Below, piece after piece: positions 1-8,565 of a stretch of DNA of 64,000 bases. The notes under the pieces are model-generated. The model ran no database searches, was not told the origin of the DNA, and saw only the letters and a program-made list of their open reading frames with translations. Every line of letters begins with the position of its first letter. Positions within the stretch are counted from its first letter, which is position 1. This DNA is from Chitinophagales bacterium (GTDB taxonomy: Bacteria > Bacteroidota > Bacteroidia > Chitinophagales > Saprospiraceae). Made by a program: the position numbers and the translations under genes. Location of the stretch: contig JAAFJN010000004.1 in NCBI GenBank assembly GCA_013298845.1, positions 124,001-188,000 of the forward strand, read 5' to 3'.

Positions 1-105
1 CAATAAAGTGCGCTCCAGCCCAATCATTGCGCCGACAAACCCGTTGACGAACACCAGCAGGACAAACTGGTGGATATTTTGTTGAAGTCCGGTTACTTTG
101 TTCAT
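1..105 (-). CDS. MFS-type transporter, N-terminus only (cut by window edge)
   Basis: This 35-codon open frame has an ATG at 105 and runs off the left edge. It begins MNKVTGLQQN and then enters a hydrophobic helix containing FVNGFVGAMIGLERT, which resembles the first membrane segment of major facilitator transporters from Bacteroidota. It lies downstream of the Crp/Fnr gene on the same strand, with a 71-base gap. Substrate cannot be judged from this fragment. The family call is a resemblance from memory. Confidence 0.55.
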   Translation of the reverse strand, partial: MNKVTGLQQNIHQFVLLVFVNGFVGAMIGLERTLL

Positions 106-176
106 AAGTGGCTTTTTTTTTGTAAAAAATCGCCGCAAAGTTCCGGGTGCCGGTCCCTCAAATGCTTTTACATTTG

Positions 177-749
177 TTAAATAATACGTTTCCCGGCCCT
201 GATTCGGCTCAACGTAACCTGGGTAATGCCCAAATAAGAAGCAATGTATTTAAGCGGAATTCGCTGGAGCAAATCGGGTTGTTCTTTCACCAAAATTTGA
301 TACCGTTCTTCGGCGGTATGAAACTGAATGGACTCCATTTTTTGAATAGTTTGGACGTACGCCTGTTCAAAAATTTTCCGGAAAAGCCGCTCAATCATGG
401 GGTGTTCGTCGTACAATTGGAACAATGCCGGGGCGTTAATGCCAATGATTTCGGCATTTTCCAAAATGTGAATGCCTTTTCGGGAGGGTTTACCCGCAAA
501 CAAACTTTCGGCGCGGGCAATAATGGTATTTTCGGCCGAAAAACTCTCGGTGACATCCACTTCATCTTTGTAATAAAAAATGCGCGCTATTCCTTTTTGA
601 ATAAAATAAATGGTGCGGCAGGTTTGGCCCGGCTGTTGCAAATAGTCGTTTTTAGGGACTTTAATCACCGAACACACTTCTACTATTGCTCCTTGCGATG
701 CCATCGGCAAGGGTTGAAATTGGTTAAAAAAATCAACTAAACTGTTCAT
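177..749 (-). CDS. Crp/Fnr family transcriptional regulator
   Basis: The 190-residue protein is the usual length for Bacteroidota Crp/Fnr proteins. An N-terminal cyclic-nucleotide-binding-like beta-barrel covers about residues 10-115. A long dimer helix follows, and a C-terminal helix-turn-helix ends in GITQVTLSRIRAGKR. The arginine/glutamate set that binds cAMP in E. coli CRP is not obvious, so the effector is unknown. I chose ATG 749 (MNSLVDFF) because upstream codons do not look like the family; ATG 755 is an alternative. The gene is divergent from the metal-efflux operon, and a CRP-like dyad lies in the shared control region, so regulation of that operon is plausible but inferred. Confidence 0.88.
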   Translation of the reverse strand: MNSLVDFFNQFQPLPMASQGAIVEVCSVIKVPKNDYLQQPGQTCRTIYFIQKGIARIFYYKDEVDVTESFSAENTIIARAESLFAGKPSRKGIHILENAEIIGINAPALFQLYDEHPMIERLFRKIFEQAYVQTIQKMESIQFHTAEERYQILVKEQPDLLQRIPLKYIASYLGITQVTLSRIRAGKRII

Positions 750-970
750 AATCATAAAGTTGGAACCAGAAAGGACTTGCGCCCGGGAAAACGAATAAAT
801 ACCTTGCAAGGTACTCTTTTTAATGCAGTTTTCCCGGTTTGACTGGCCGCTTTTTTGAACGCCTGTTGCAGCGCAACTCGCATAGGACAACGAGTAGGAC
901 TTGTACGAGGGCGCTTGTGGACCTCGAATTAGGTAGTAAAATAATGACTCATGGGCCTTGTCTTACCGTA

Positions 971-990
971 CTTTGTAAGAACATACAAAG
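971..990. promoter_or_regulatory. Short dyad CTTTGT-N8-ACAAAG
   Basis: This is a 6-bp inverted repeat with an 8-bp spacer in the divergent control region, 22 bp from the stronger TGTGA dyad. It could be a second operator half-site pair, or chance. Confidence 0.3.
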
Positions 991-1012
991 GTCCGGCAAA
1001 TAAAGTCCATTC

Positions 1013-1034
1013 AAGTGTGATTAATGTCACACTT
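1013..1034. promoter_or_regulatory. CRP/FNR-like operator AAGTGTGA-N6-TCACACTT
   Basis: This is a perfect 8-bp inverted repeat with a 6-bp spacer. It contains TGTGA-N6-TCACA, the E. coli CRP consensus geometry. It lies between the Crp/Fnr gene (start 749) and the metal-efflux operon (start 1161), about 100 bp upstream of the TACATTTG box. That places it at a typical activator or divergent-repressor position. Binding by the adjacent regulator is inferred. Confidence 0.6.
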
Positions 1035-1136
1035 CAATCGGCAAAAAGCAGCCCACTTTTGCAAAACATTAAAAAACGCCCATCAATAGACCGTTTCTAA
1101 ATTGATAAAAAACCCTAAATATTCCAAAAACACCGC

Positions 1137-1144
1137 TACATTTG
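1137..1144 (+). promoter_or_regulatory. Bacteroidota -7 box TACATTTG
   Basis: TACATTTG matches TAnnTTTG, the -7 element of the Bacteroidota primary sigma factor. It lies 16 bases before the ATG at 1161. No clear TTG -33 element is seen at the expected spacing, which would fit an activator-dependent promoter. Confidence 0.5.
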
Positions 1145-1160
1145 TGGCGCAATAATAAAT

Positions 1161-1550
1161 ATGAAATCCTTTTTCATTTTGGTTTTTAGTTTGAACCTGT
1201 TCAGCGGGGGTATGTTATTTGGTGAATTGGCCAAATTGCCCGCCCTCTCTATGCACTACCGGCTGCACCAAAATGAAAATGCTAATACCAGTTTTGCGCA
1301 GTTTTTGTGGTTGCATTATTTCGACGGTAAACACACCAACGATACCGCACACGACCACAATACGCTCCCCTTCCACCACCATAGTAATTTAAGTTTTGCC
1401 AAAATAGATGTATCGGTGCCCACTCCCTTGCTCGATCATCCGTTAGTGACCCTTACCGACGAACCTTCCGTTGCTGCCGCTCATTTTTATTACAGCCATT
1501 ACCTTCCCGTTGGCTTTACCGGCAGTGTGTTCCAGCCTCCCAAGGCATAA
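1161..1550 (+). CDS. Small His-rich protein leading the metal-efflux operon
   Basis: The 129-residue protein has a hydrophobic N-terminal segment (MKSFFILVFSLNLFSGG) that may be a signal anchor. A histidine-rich patch around residues 57-75 includes HDHNTLPFHHH. Small proteins of this kind are found just upstream of CzcA-type pumps in Bacteroidota. A periplasmic metal-binding or sensing role is inferred from the histidines and position. It is the first gene after the divergent promoter, followed by the pump gene 148 bp on. Confidence 0.7.
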   Translation: MKSFFILVFSLNLFSGGMLFGELAKLPALSMHYRLHQNENANTSFAQFLWLHYFDGKHTNDTAHDHNTLPFHHHSNLSFAKIDVSVPTPLLDHPLVTLTDEPSVAAAHFYYSHYLPVGFTGSVFQPPKA

Positions 1551-1698
1551 TTATTCCTTTTTCGCGCATGTTGGGTGAATGATTGGGGCTAAACCAGCCC
1601 TTCATACCTGTTTTCGGCTTTGGGCAAAACCGCCCGTTGTGTATTGCGCCGAATTCCCCGTTTGCGCTCCCCCTTTCTTGTACTTTAAATAAAAAATA

Positions 1699-4600
1699 AT
1701 GATTCAACATATCATTCAATTCAGCGTCGGTAACAAAACCGTCGTGCTGTTGGCTACCTTGGCCATTGTTATTTGGGGAGGAATTTCGCTCAGCCGCCTC
1801 CCCCTCGATGCTATTCCCGACGTTACCAACGAACAAGTGGTAGTCGCCACACAATCGCCCAACCTCTCGGCCGTGGAAATGGAACAGTTTGTCACTTATC
1901 CCATCGAAATGGCCATGCGCAATATTCAGGGGCTGGATGGCATCCGCTCCGTTTCGCAGTTTGGTTTGAGCATTGTTACCCTCGATTTTAAAGAAGGCAC
2001 CGACCTATATTTTGCCCGCAACCAGGTCAACGAGCGTCTTTTGGCCGTAAAAGAAGAAATTCCGGCGGGTTTTGGGAATCCGGCCATGAACCCGATCACC
2101 ACCGGATTGGGCGAAATTTTTCAATACACCATCAAACCCGAAAACCCCGAAGATACCACCTGGTCGGCGCAGGAATTGCGCACCGTGCAAGATTGGGTGG
2201 TGAAAAAACAACTGCTCGGCACCGAAGGCGTGGCCGAAATTAGCAGTTTTGGCGGCTATTTGAAACAATACCACGTCAAAGTGGAGCCTTCGCTGCTGCG
2301 CTCCACCGGCGTCACCCTCGCCGAAGTATTTGCCGCCGTAGAACAAGGCAACGAAAATACCGGCGCGGCTTACGTGGAAAAAGACGCCAACAACTACTTT
2401 ATCCGGGGCATCGGGTTGGCCGCTGATGAGCGCGACCTGGAACAGGCCGTGGTAAAAGTCAACAACGGCACCCCCGTGCTCGTGCGCGATGTGGCCACCG
2501 TGGATATTGGCAGCGCGGTGCGGTACGGCGCCCTCACGCAGGGCGACAAAGAAGCCGTCGGGGGTATTGTTTTGATGCTAAAAGGCGAAAATTCCCGCAA
2601 CGTCATCCTCCGAATCAAAGAACGCCTCAAAAACCTCCAATTACCCAAAGGGCTAAAATTAGAGGCTTTTCTCGACCGCGAATTGCTCATTGACCGCACC
2701 ATTTCGACCGTTACCCGCAATTTGCTGGAGGGCGGCCTCATTGTGGTACTCGTGTTGGTACTGCTACTTGGTCACCTGCGCGCCGGGTTCGTGGTCGCCT
2801 CGGTGATTCCGTTGTCCATGTTGTTTGCCATTGGTTGTATGGTGGCGTTTAATGTATCGGGCAACCTCATGTCGTTGGGGGCCATTGACTTTGGCCTCAT
2901 TGTGGATGGTGCAGTGATTATTGTGGAAAATATTGTGAGTCAACTCATTATCCGCAGTCGAACCAACGATACCAGTATTTCGCAGGAACAAACCATTGCG
3001 CAAGCGGCGGGTAGTATGGTGCGGTCGTCGTTTTTTGGCCAAATCATTATCTTAATTGTGTACGTGCCGTTGCTCACCTTATCGGGCATTGAAGGTAAAA
3101 TGTTCAAACCCATGGCCTTAACCGTTATTTTTGCCCTTAGCGGCGCGGTATTGTTGTCGCTGACCTACGTTCCCGCCGTGAGCGCCCTTGTTTTTAAAGG
3201 CAATACCAACCACCACGAAACCTTCGCCGACCGCCTCATGAACGGCATTGCGCGGCGGTATCAGCCCCTGTTGATGTTGGCTTTGCGTTGGAAAAAAACC
3301 ATTGTGGTGCTGTCCTTATTGTTGCTAACGAGCGCGGTCATGTTGTTCAACCGCATGGGCGGCGAATTTATTCCTCAACTCGACGAAGGTGATTTTGTCA
3401 TCGAAATCAGGATGTTGCCGGGTTCGTCGCTGCCCTCCATGATTAAATCGGCCGAACTGGCAGCCACCGAAATCCAGCGCCATTTCCCCAACGAAGTACG
3501 GATTTGCACGGGCAAAATTGGCACTTCCGAAGTTCCCATGGACCCCATGAGCATCGAAGAAATGGATATGGTGCTCACGATGCACCCCCGCGAACAATGG
3601 CAAAAAGTGCATTCCCGCGCCGAATTTGAGGCCGAATTGCAACAGATTTTGGGCAAAATTCCCGGTATATTTACTTCCATCCAACAGCCGATTGCCATGC
3701 GTTTTAACGAATTAATGTCGGGGGCCAAAACCGACGTGATTGTACAGGTGCTGGGGCCGGATCTGGAACAATTGTCCCAATTGGGCAACCAAATTGTGCG
3801 CGAGGTAAACAAAATTCCCGGTGCCCGCGATGTTAGTGTGGCCAAAGCCGAAGGATTGCCCCAATTATTCATCGAATACCGCCGCGACGTTTTGGCCCGT
3901 TACGGCCTGACAGTAAAAGAAGTGAACGAAACCGTACAAACGGCCATTGCCGGTCGCAAAGCCGGGATGTTGTTCGAGGGCAACCAACGCTTCGATGTGG
4001 TGGTAAAAATGCACAGCAACCCCGAACAACCGTTTGATATGATTAACCAATTGATGGTCAGCACGGCCAACGGCGCGCAGGTTCCCCTGAGCGATTTGGC
4101 GCAAATTGGCATCAAAGAGGGACCAATGGCCGTCAACCGCATTGACGGCGAACGGTGCGTCAACGTGGCCCTCAACGTGCGGGGCCGCGATATCCAAAGC
4201 GTGGTGAACGACGTACAAAAGGCCGTTCAGGCCCGCATCCAACTGCCCGATGGTTACCGCGTTACCTACGGCGGGCAGTTTGAAAACCTGCAAAATGCCC
4301 AAACCCGCCTCAAATTGGTGGTACCGGCCGCTTTATTGCTCATTTTGTTGCTGTTGTACTTCTCATTTGGCCGCGTTCGTGAAAGTTTGCTCATTTTTAG
4401 CGCCATTCCGTTCGCCGCCGTGGGTGGCGTGATGGCCCTGTGGCTGCGCGGAATGCCGTTTTCCATCTCGGCGGGCGTTGGTTTTATCGCCCTGTTTGGC
4501 GTGGCCGTGCTCAACGGTATGGTATTGGTCGGGTATTTTCAGCAATTGGAAAAAGAAGGTGTCACCGACGTGCACAGTCGGATTATTCAGGGGGTATTGG

Positions 4601-5982
4601 CGCGTTTTCGCCCCGTTTTAATGACCGCTTCGGTGGCATCGTTGGGCTTTTTACCAATGGCCATTGCGGCCGGTGCCGGTGCCGAGGTACAAAAACCACT
4701 GGCCACGGTGGTGATTGGTGGCTTGATTTCGGCCACGTTGCTCACCCTCATTATTTTGCCCGTGTTATACGCCATTTTTGCGACGGATATTCCGTTCAAA
4801 CCCCGCCGCCGGTCAAAAGGCGCGGCCACGTTGCTCGCCGTTGTTATCACAACAATGGTCGCGAGCACCCTCTCGGCGCAAACGCGCTGGACCGAAGCCC
4901 AGGTGCTCGAACTGGCGGTGCAACAACATCCGGCCTTGCAAAAAGCCCGCCATATCGTGGACGAAAAAAGTATTTTGGCCCAATCCAAAATGCCGCTGCC
5001 GCCCCTGCAAGCCTATACCTGGTTGCCCTTTAATCCCGAAGTGGGCATCACACAAGATTTTAACCATCCTTCGTTGGTAAAAACCGACCAAAAAGTGCGC
5101 GGCAGTGCCCGGTCGCTGGCCGTGGTTGAAATGTCGCTGCAAGAACAAATGATCCGCCGCGACCTGACCATTTTGTACGAAAATTGCCAGTTTTTTTTGG
5201 CTAAAACGGCCATTTTGGAACGGCAAGACAGCCTGTTGGGCCAATACTTGCGGGCGGCCGAATTAGAATACAGCACGGGCAACATCGGGATGTTGAGCAA
5301 ATTAACCATCGAGTCATTTGCCAAAGAAGCTAATCGCAGCGCCAGGGCCGCTCAATTGGAAACCCGCGCCGCGCTTTATCAACTGCGCACCGAAGCGGGT
5401 ATCCCCGATTCTTTGTGGTTGCCCCAAATGCCGTTGGCCCCCCGTTTATTGGCCGAATTACCCGCCGACAGCAGTTTATTGGCCCAATTTAAACAAATTA
5501 ACCGGCAACAAGCCGCTTTGGAACTGGAACGGCAGCAAAAAACGCTGTTACCCGGTTACGGGCTGGGCGTGGTGACCAACGTGGACCCGCGCAACCGTTT
5601 TTTGCCCAATGCTTATTTTTCGGTGAACCTACCCGTGTTCAAAAAAGGCCAAAAAGCCGAAACGGAAGCCGCCCGAACCCGCCAACTCATCGTGCAGGAT
5701 GAAATGGCCCTGCTGGAACGCGACCTGCTCGTGCGCCGACAACAATGGGCGCAACAATGGACCAACGCCCAAGCCGAACTCGCGTATTGGCAACAAACCG
5801 GCGCACCCCTTTCCACCGAATTATTGCGCACCGCCGACCTCAACCGGAAAGCCGGGAACGCCACCGTTCAGGAGTTTTTGCAGGCGCAGGAAATGGCCTT
5901 CGGGTTACAATTAAAATATTTGGACACCGTAAAAGCCCTCAACGAAGCGGTGGTGCAATTGCAATTTGCTTTTGTGCCGTAA
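1699..5982 (+). CDS. czcA: CzcA/CusA-type heavy-metal RND pump fused to a TolC-like outer-membrane factor
   Basis: The 1427-residue protein joins two parts. Residues 1 to about 1035 are a complete RND proton antiporter. The heavy-metal signature DFGLIVDGAVIIVEN starts at D397 and resembles the divalent-cation (Co/Zn/Cd) class rather than the Cu/Ag class. At about 1040-1060 the segment GAATLLAVVITTMVAS followed by TLSAQ looks like a retained signal peptide, now an internal membrane anchor. Residues from about 1062 to the end form an outer-membrane efflux domain with the long coiled-coil helices of TolC proteins. The segment would carry the C-terminal domain into the periplasm. RND-OMF fusions are known in Bacteroidota. 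The adaptor follows 45 bp downstream. Metal specificity is inferred from the motif only. Confidence 0.93.
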   Translation: MIQHIIQFSVGNKTVVLLATLAIVIWGGISLSRLPLDAIPDVTNEQVVVATQSPNLSAVEMEQFVTYPIEMAMRNIQGLDGIRSVSQFGLSIVTLDFKEGTDLYFARNQVNERLLAVKEEIPAGFGNPAMNPITTGLGEIFQYTIKPENPEDTTWSAQELRTVQDWVVKKQLLGTEGVAEISSFGGYLKQYHVKVEPSLLRSTGVTLAEVFAAVEQGNENTGAAYVEKDANNYFIRGIGLAADERDLEQAVVKVNNGTPVLVRDVATVDIGSAVRYGALTQGDKEAVGGIVLMLKGENSRNVILRIKERLKNLQLPKGLKLEAFLDRELLIDRTISTVTRNLLEGGLIVVLVLVLLLGHLRAGFVVASVIPLSMLFAIGCMVAFNVSGNLMSLGAIDFGLIVDGAVIIVENIVSQLIIRSRTNDTSISQEQTIAQAAGSMVRSSFFGQIIILIVYVPLLTLSGIEGKMFKPMALTVIFALSGAVLLSLTYVPAVSALVFKGNTNHHETFADRLMNGIARRYQPLLMLALRWKKTIVVLSLLLLTSAVMLFNRMGGEFIPQLDEGDFVIEIRMLPGSSLPSMIKSAELAATEIQRHFPNEVRICTGKIGTSEVPMDPMSIEEMDMVLTMHPREQWQKVHSRAEFEAELQQILGKIPGIFTSIQQPIAMRFNELMSGAKTDVIVQVLGPDLEQLSQLGNQIVREVNKIPGARDVSVAKAEGLPQLFIEYRRDVLARYGLTVKEVNETVQTAIAGRKAGMLFEGNQRFDVVVKMHSNPEQPFDMINQLMVSTANGAQVPLSDLAQIGIKEGPMAVNRIDGERCVNVALNVRGRDIQSVVNDVQKAVQARIQLPDGYRVTYGGQFENLQNAQTRLKLVVPAALLLILLLLYFSFGRVRESLLIFSAIPFAAVGGVMALWLRGMPFSISAGVGFIALFGVAVLNGMVLVGYFQQLEKEGVTDVHSRIIQGVLARFRPVLMTASVASLGFLPMAIAAGAGAEVQKPLATVVIGGLISATLLTLIILPVLYAIFATDIPFKPRRRSKGAATLLAVVITTMVASTLSAQTRWTEAQVLELAVQQHPALQKARHIVDEKSILAQSKMPLPPLQAYTWLPFNPEVGITQDFNHPSLVKTDQKVRGSARSLAVVEMSLQEQMIRRDLTILYENCQFFLAKTAILERQDSLLGQYLRAAELEYSTGNIGMLSKLTIESFAKEANRSARAAQLETRAALYQLRTEAGIPDSLWLPQMPLAPRLLAELPADSSLLAQFKQINRQQAALELERQQKTLLPGYGLGVVTNVDPRNRFLPNAYFSVNLPVFKKGQKAETEAARTRQLIVQDEMALLERDLLVRRQQWAQQWTNAQAELAYWQQTGAPLSTELLRTADLNRKAGNATVQEFLQAQEMAFGLQLKYLDTVKALNEAVVQLQFAFVP

Positions 5983-6027
5983 TGGCCGTTTTAACCTCTT
6001 TCTTTTAAAATTTTTAAAAAAATATTT

Positions 6028-7191
6028 ATGAAAAATATCCTTTTCAGCGCGGCAATCCTGTTGTTATTGGCCGGTTGTGGCAATAAAAACACCCCCGAAA
6101 ATACCGACGCGGCACCCGCAACTGCCGCATCCGCCGAAAAAATCACCCTCACTGCCGACCAAATGCAAAAATCCGGCATCGAAGTAGCGGCACCCTCCGA
6201 ACAGGGCATTGCGGCGGCACTTACCGTCAATGGCACCGTGGCTGTTTTGCCCGAAGGCAAGGCAACGGTTTCGTCCAAAATTGCCGGTCGGGTAGAGCAA
6301 ATTTTGGTGCACGAAGGCCAAAATGTTCAAAAAGGCCAAGTATTGGCGCGGGTATCTACCAGTGTCCTGTTCGATATTCAGCAGGCGTATTTGCAAGCCA
6401 AAGCGGATTTAATTTACCTGGAAAAAGAACTCGAACGCCAAAAAACGCTGAGCCAACAACAAGTGGGCGCGGGCAAAAATTACGAAGAAGCGCAATCGAA
6501 ATACGCCCGGGCCAAAGGTGACCTCGAAGCGGCGGCGGCCAAACTCCAGTATTTAGGCATCGGGACGGAACAATTGAACAACCCCGGCCAACTTACCTTG
6601 GCTAAATCGGTGGCCATTACGGCCCCCATTGCGGGCAATGTATCGTCCATTTTTGTGCATTTAGGCGCGCCCGTGAACGAAGGCACCCTTCTGTGCAATG
6701 TAGTGGGATTGGATAATTTGCACGCCCACGTCGAGGTTTTTGCCAAAGATATTGCCCTCGTGAACGTGGGCCAAACTGTGGTGGTACGTTTTCCCAACAG
6801 CACCATCCCCGAAATCAACGCTAAAGTGGAATACATCAGCCGGGAATTGAGCACCGACAGCAAAACCTACTCCATTCACATTCCTTTGCCCGCCAACGGC
6901 AAAAACTGGTTACCCGGAATGCCCTTGCAGGTGGATATTCACACCAATAAAGTGCAGGCTCTGGCCGTACCAGAAGCCGCTTTGTTGCACGATGGTACCG
7001 AAACCTGGCTGTTTGTGGCCAATGCAACCGGCAATAACGCCCTGACATTTGAAAAAGTAAACGTTGTGCCCACTTTGCGCGGCGGCGGCTGGGTTGCCCT
7101 CCCCGGCGCCACATTGGCGGGTAAAAAAGTGGTGGTAAAAGGTGCGCACCTGATTCAGGGCGAAATGAAACGCGGCGAAATGGAAGAATAG
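6028..7191 (+). CDS. czcB: CzcB-like periplasmic adaptor lipoprotein
   Basis: The 387-residue membrane-fusion protein has a lipoprotein signal ending LLLLAGC, with the lipidated cysteine at residue 17. A barrel-sandwich/lipoyl half follows (GKATVSSKIAGRVEQILVHE), then a helical hairpin at about 110-190, the second lipoyl half (ITAPIAGNVSSIFVH) and beta-barrel domains. It would bridge the inner-membrane pump to its outer-membrane domain. It lacks the long His-rich N-terminal extension of some CzcB proteins. Confidence 0.92.
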   Translation: MKNILFSAAILLLLAGCGNKNTPENTDAAPATAASAEKITLTADQMQKSGIEVAAPSEQGIAAALTVNGTVAVLPEGKATVSSKIAGRVEQILVHEGQNVQKGQVLARVSTSVLFDIQQAYLQAKADLIYLEKELERQKTLSQQQVGAGKNYEEAQSKYARAKGDLEAAAAKLQYLGIGTEQLNNPGQLTLAKSVAITAPIAGNVSSIFVHLGAPVNEGTLLCNVVGLDNLHAHVEVFAKDIALVNVGQTVVVRFPNSTIPEINAKVEYISRELSTDSKTYSIHIPLPANGKNWLPGMPLQVDIHTNKVQALAVPEAALLHDGTETWLFVANATGNNALTFEKVNVVPTLRGGGWVALPGATLAGKKVVVKGAHLIQGEMKRGEMEE

Positions 7192-7215
7192 CAAATCTTG
7201 CGTAGTTTTGTCCCC

Positions 7216-8418
7216 ATGATACATCGTTTATTGCTCATAGGGGGCTTGTTTTTAGCCCAGATCACAGCGGCATTTACCCAGACATTAATTCCCGGCCAAT
7301 CGTATTTTGGTCAAAATAACTACATCGAATACATTGCCGGGAATATGCCGCTGATATTGTCGGCGCCCCACGGCGGCTACCTCGAACCCGCCGATATCCC
7401 CGACCGCGACTGCACGGGTTGCGCGTACGTGCGCGATGCCAATACCCAGGAATTGGCCCGCGAAACGGCCAACGCCGTGTATGCCCTCACGGGTTGTTAT
7501 CCGCACGTGGTCATCAATCGGTTGCACCGCAAAAAACTGGATGCCAACCGCGACCTCCCGGAAGCCGCCGACGGAAACGCCATTGCCGGGCAGGCCTGGT
7601 CCGAGTTTCATTCCTTCATGGATTCGGCGCGAACGCAGGTACTGGGTACCCGTGGGCGCGGGTTGTACATTGATCTGCACGGCCACGGCCACGATATTCA
7701 ACGCATGGAACTAGGGTATTTGTTGTCGCAAAGTGAATTACAGGTGACGGATAACCAGATCAATACCGCATTTTACGTGGCGCAAAGCAGCATTGAAAAC
7801 CTGGTGGGCGATAACCTCGGCGGGGTGGAACACGCCGATTTGTTGCGGGGCGAAAACAGCATGGGGCAATTATTGGCCGATCGCGGTTATCCGGCGGTAC
7901 CCTCGCAGTCCGATCCGTTTGCGGAGACCGGAGAGCCGTATTTTAACGGTGGCTACAATACCAACCGCTACGGATCGGCCAACGGCGGCACCATTGACGG
8001 CATCCAAATTGAGTGTAATTTTGACGGTGTGCGCAACAATTTGACCAATGTGAACCGATTTGGGGACACGTTGGCGGTGGCTTTGGTGCATTTTTTGCAG
8101 GTCCATTATTTCACCGATGCACCGGGGCAATGGTGCCAAACGCCGTCGTCGGTGCTGGTGCCTGCGCCGGAACCGGGCATTCGGGTGTATCCCAATCCGT
8201 TTCATTCCAACTTGGTTATTCGGGTGCCAAACGAAACGCAGAATGAGGCCTTTTGGCAAATTTTTGACATGAATGGCAAATTAGTGAGCGACGGCGAAAT
8301 ACAAACCGAAGAGGCCCGTGTATCTTTGCCGCATCCTTTACAGTCCTTTTATATTGTTAAAATATTTAACAAAGAAGGAGTGCTTTTTTGTCAAAAAGTC
8401 GTACACCACACATTTTGA
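7216..8418 (+). CDS. Secreted N-formylglutamate-amidohydrolase-like protein with T9SS sorting domain
   Basis: The 400-residue protein has a signal peptide (MIHRLLLIGGLFLAQITAAF). The FGase-like fold shows LILSAPHGG near the start, NRLHRKKLDANRD, and YIDLHGHGHD, which supply likely zinc ligands and substrate-binding residues. From about residue 315, PGIRVYPNPFHSNLVIR begins a T9SS type A C-terminal sorting domain. ATG 7216 was preferred to an upstream TTG at 7198 because it gives a normal signal peptide. It follows the adaptor gene by 24 bp and may be co-transcribed, although a link to metal export is not evident. True substrate unknown. Confidence 0.82.
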   Translation: MIHRLLLIGGLFLAQITAAFTQTLIPGQSYFGQNNYIEYIAGNMPLILSAPHGGYLEPADIPDRDCTGCAYVRDANTQELARETANAVYALTGCYPHVVINRLHRKKLDANRDLPEAADGNAIAGQAWSEFHSFMDSARTQVLGTRGRGLYIDLHGHGHDIQRMELGYLLSQSELQVTDNQINTAFYVAQSSIENLVGDNLGGVEHADLLRGENSMGQLLADRGYPAVPSQSDPFAETGEPYFNGGYNTNRYGSANGGTIDGIQIECNFDGVRNNLTNVNRFGDTLAVALVHFLQVHYFTDAPGQWCQTPSSVLVPAPEPGIRVYPNPFHSNLVIRVPNETQNEAFWQIFDMNGKLVSDGEIQTEEARVSLPHPLQSFYIVKIFNKEGVLFCQKVVHHTF

Positions 8419-8496
8419 GTTAAAATACTTATAAAATACGGTCCTTAGTGCATCTAACCATCGAAACGATGTTCCTTTGTAGCCGTTTTTGACACA

Positions 8497-8550
8497 GTAA
8501 AAACTTATCCTTTGCTTTTTTGGGCCCGAAACCGCAGGCTAAGTTTTTAC
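8497..8550 (+). promoter_or_regulatory. Leader stem GTAAAAACTTA / TAAGTTTTTAC
   Basis: A perfect 11-bp inverted repeat (8497-8507 and 8540-8550) encloses a 32-base G/C-rich loop and ends 15 bases before the ATG of the DsbD-like gene. It could fold in the mRNA leader near the start codon. A role in translation control is speculative. Confidence 0.35.
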
Positions 8551-8565
8551 AAAAAGAATTAAAAT

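Noticed and set aside
7216-8418. Metal-resistance enzyme by position behind czcB
   Set aside because: The FGase-like motifs and T9SS tail do not suggest a metal role; adjacency alone is too weak.
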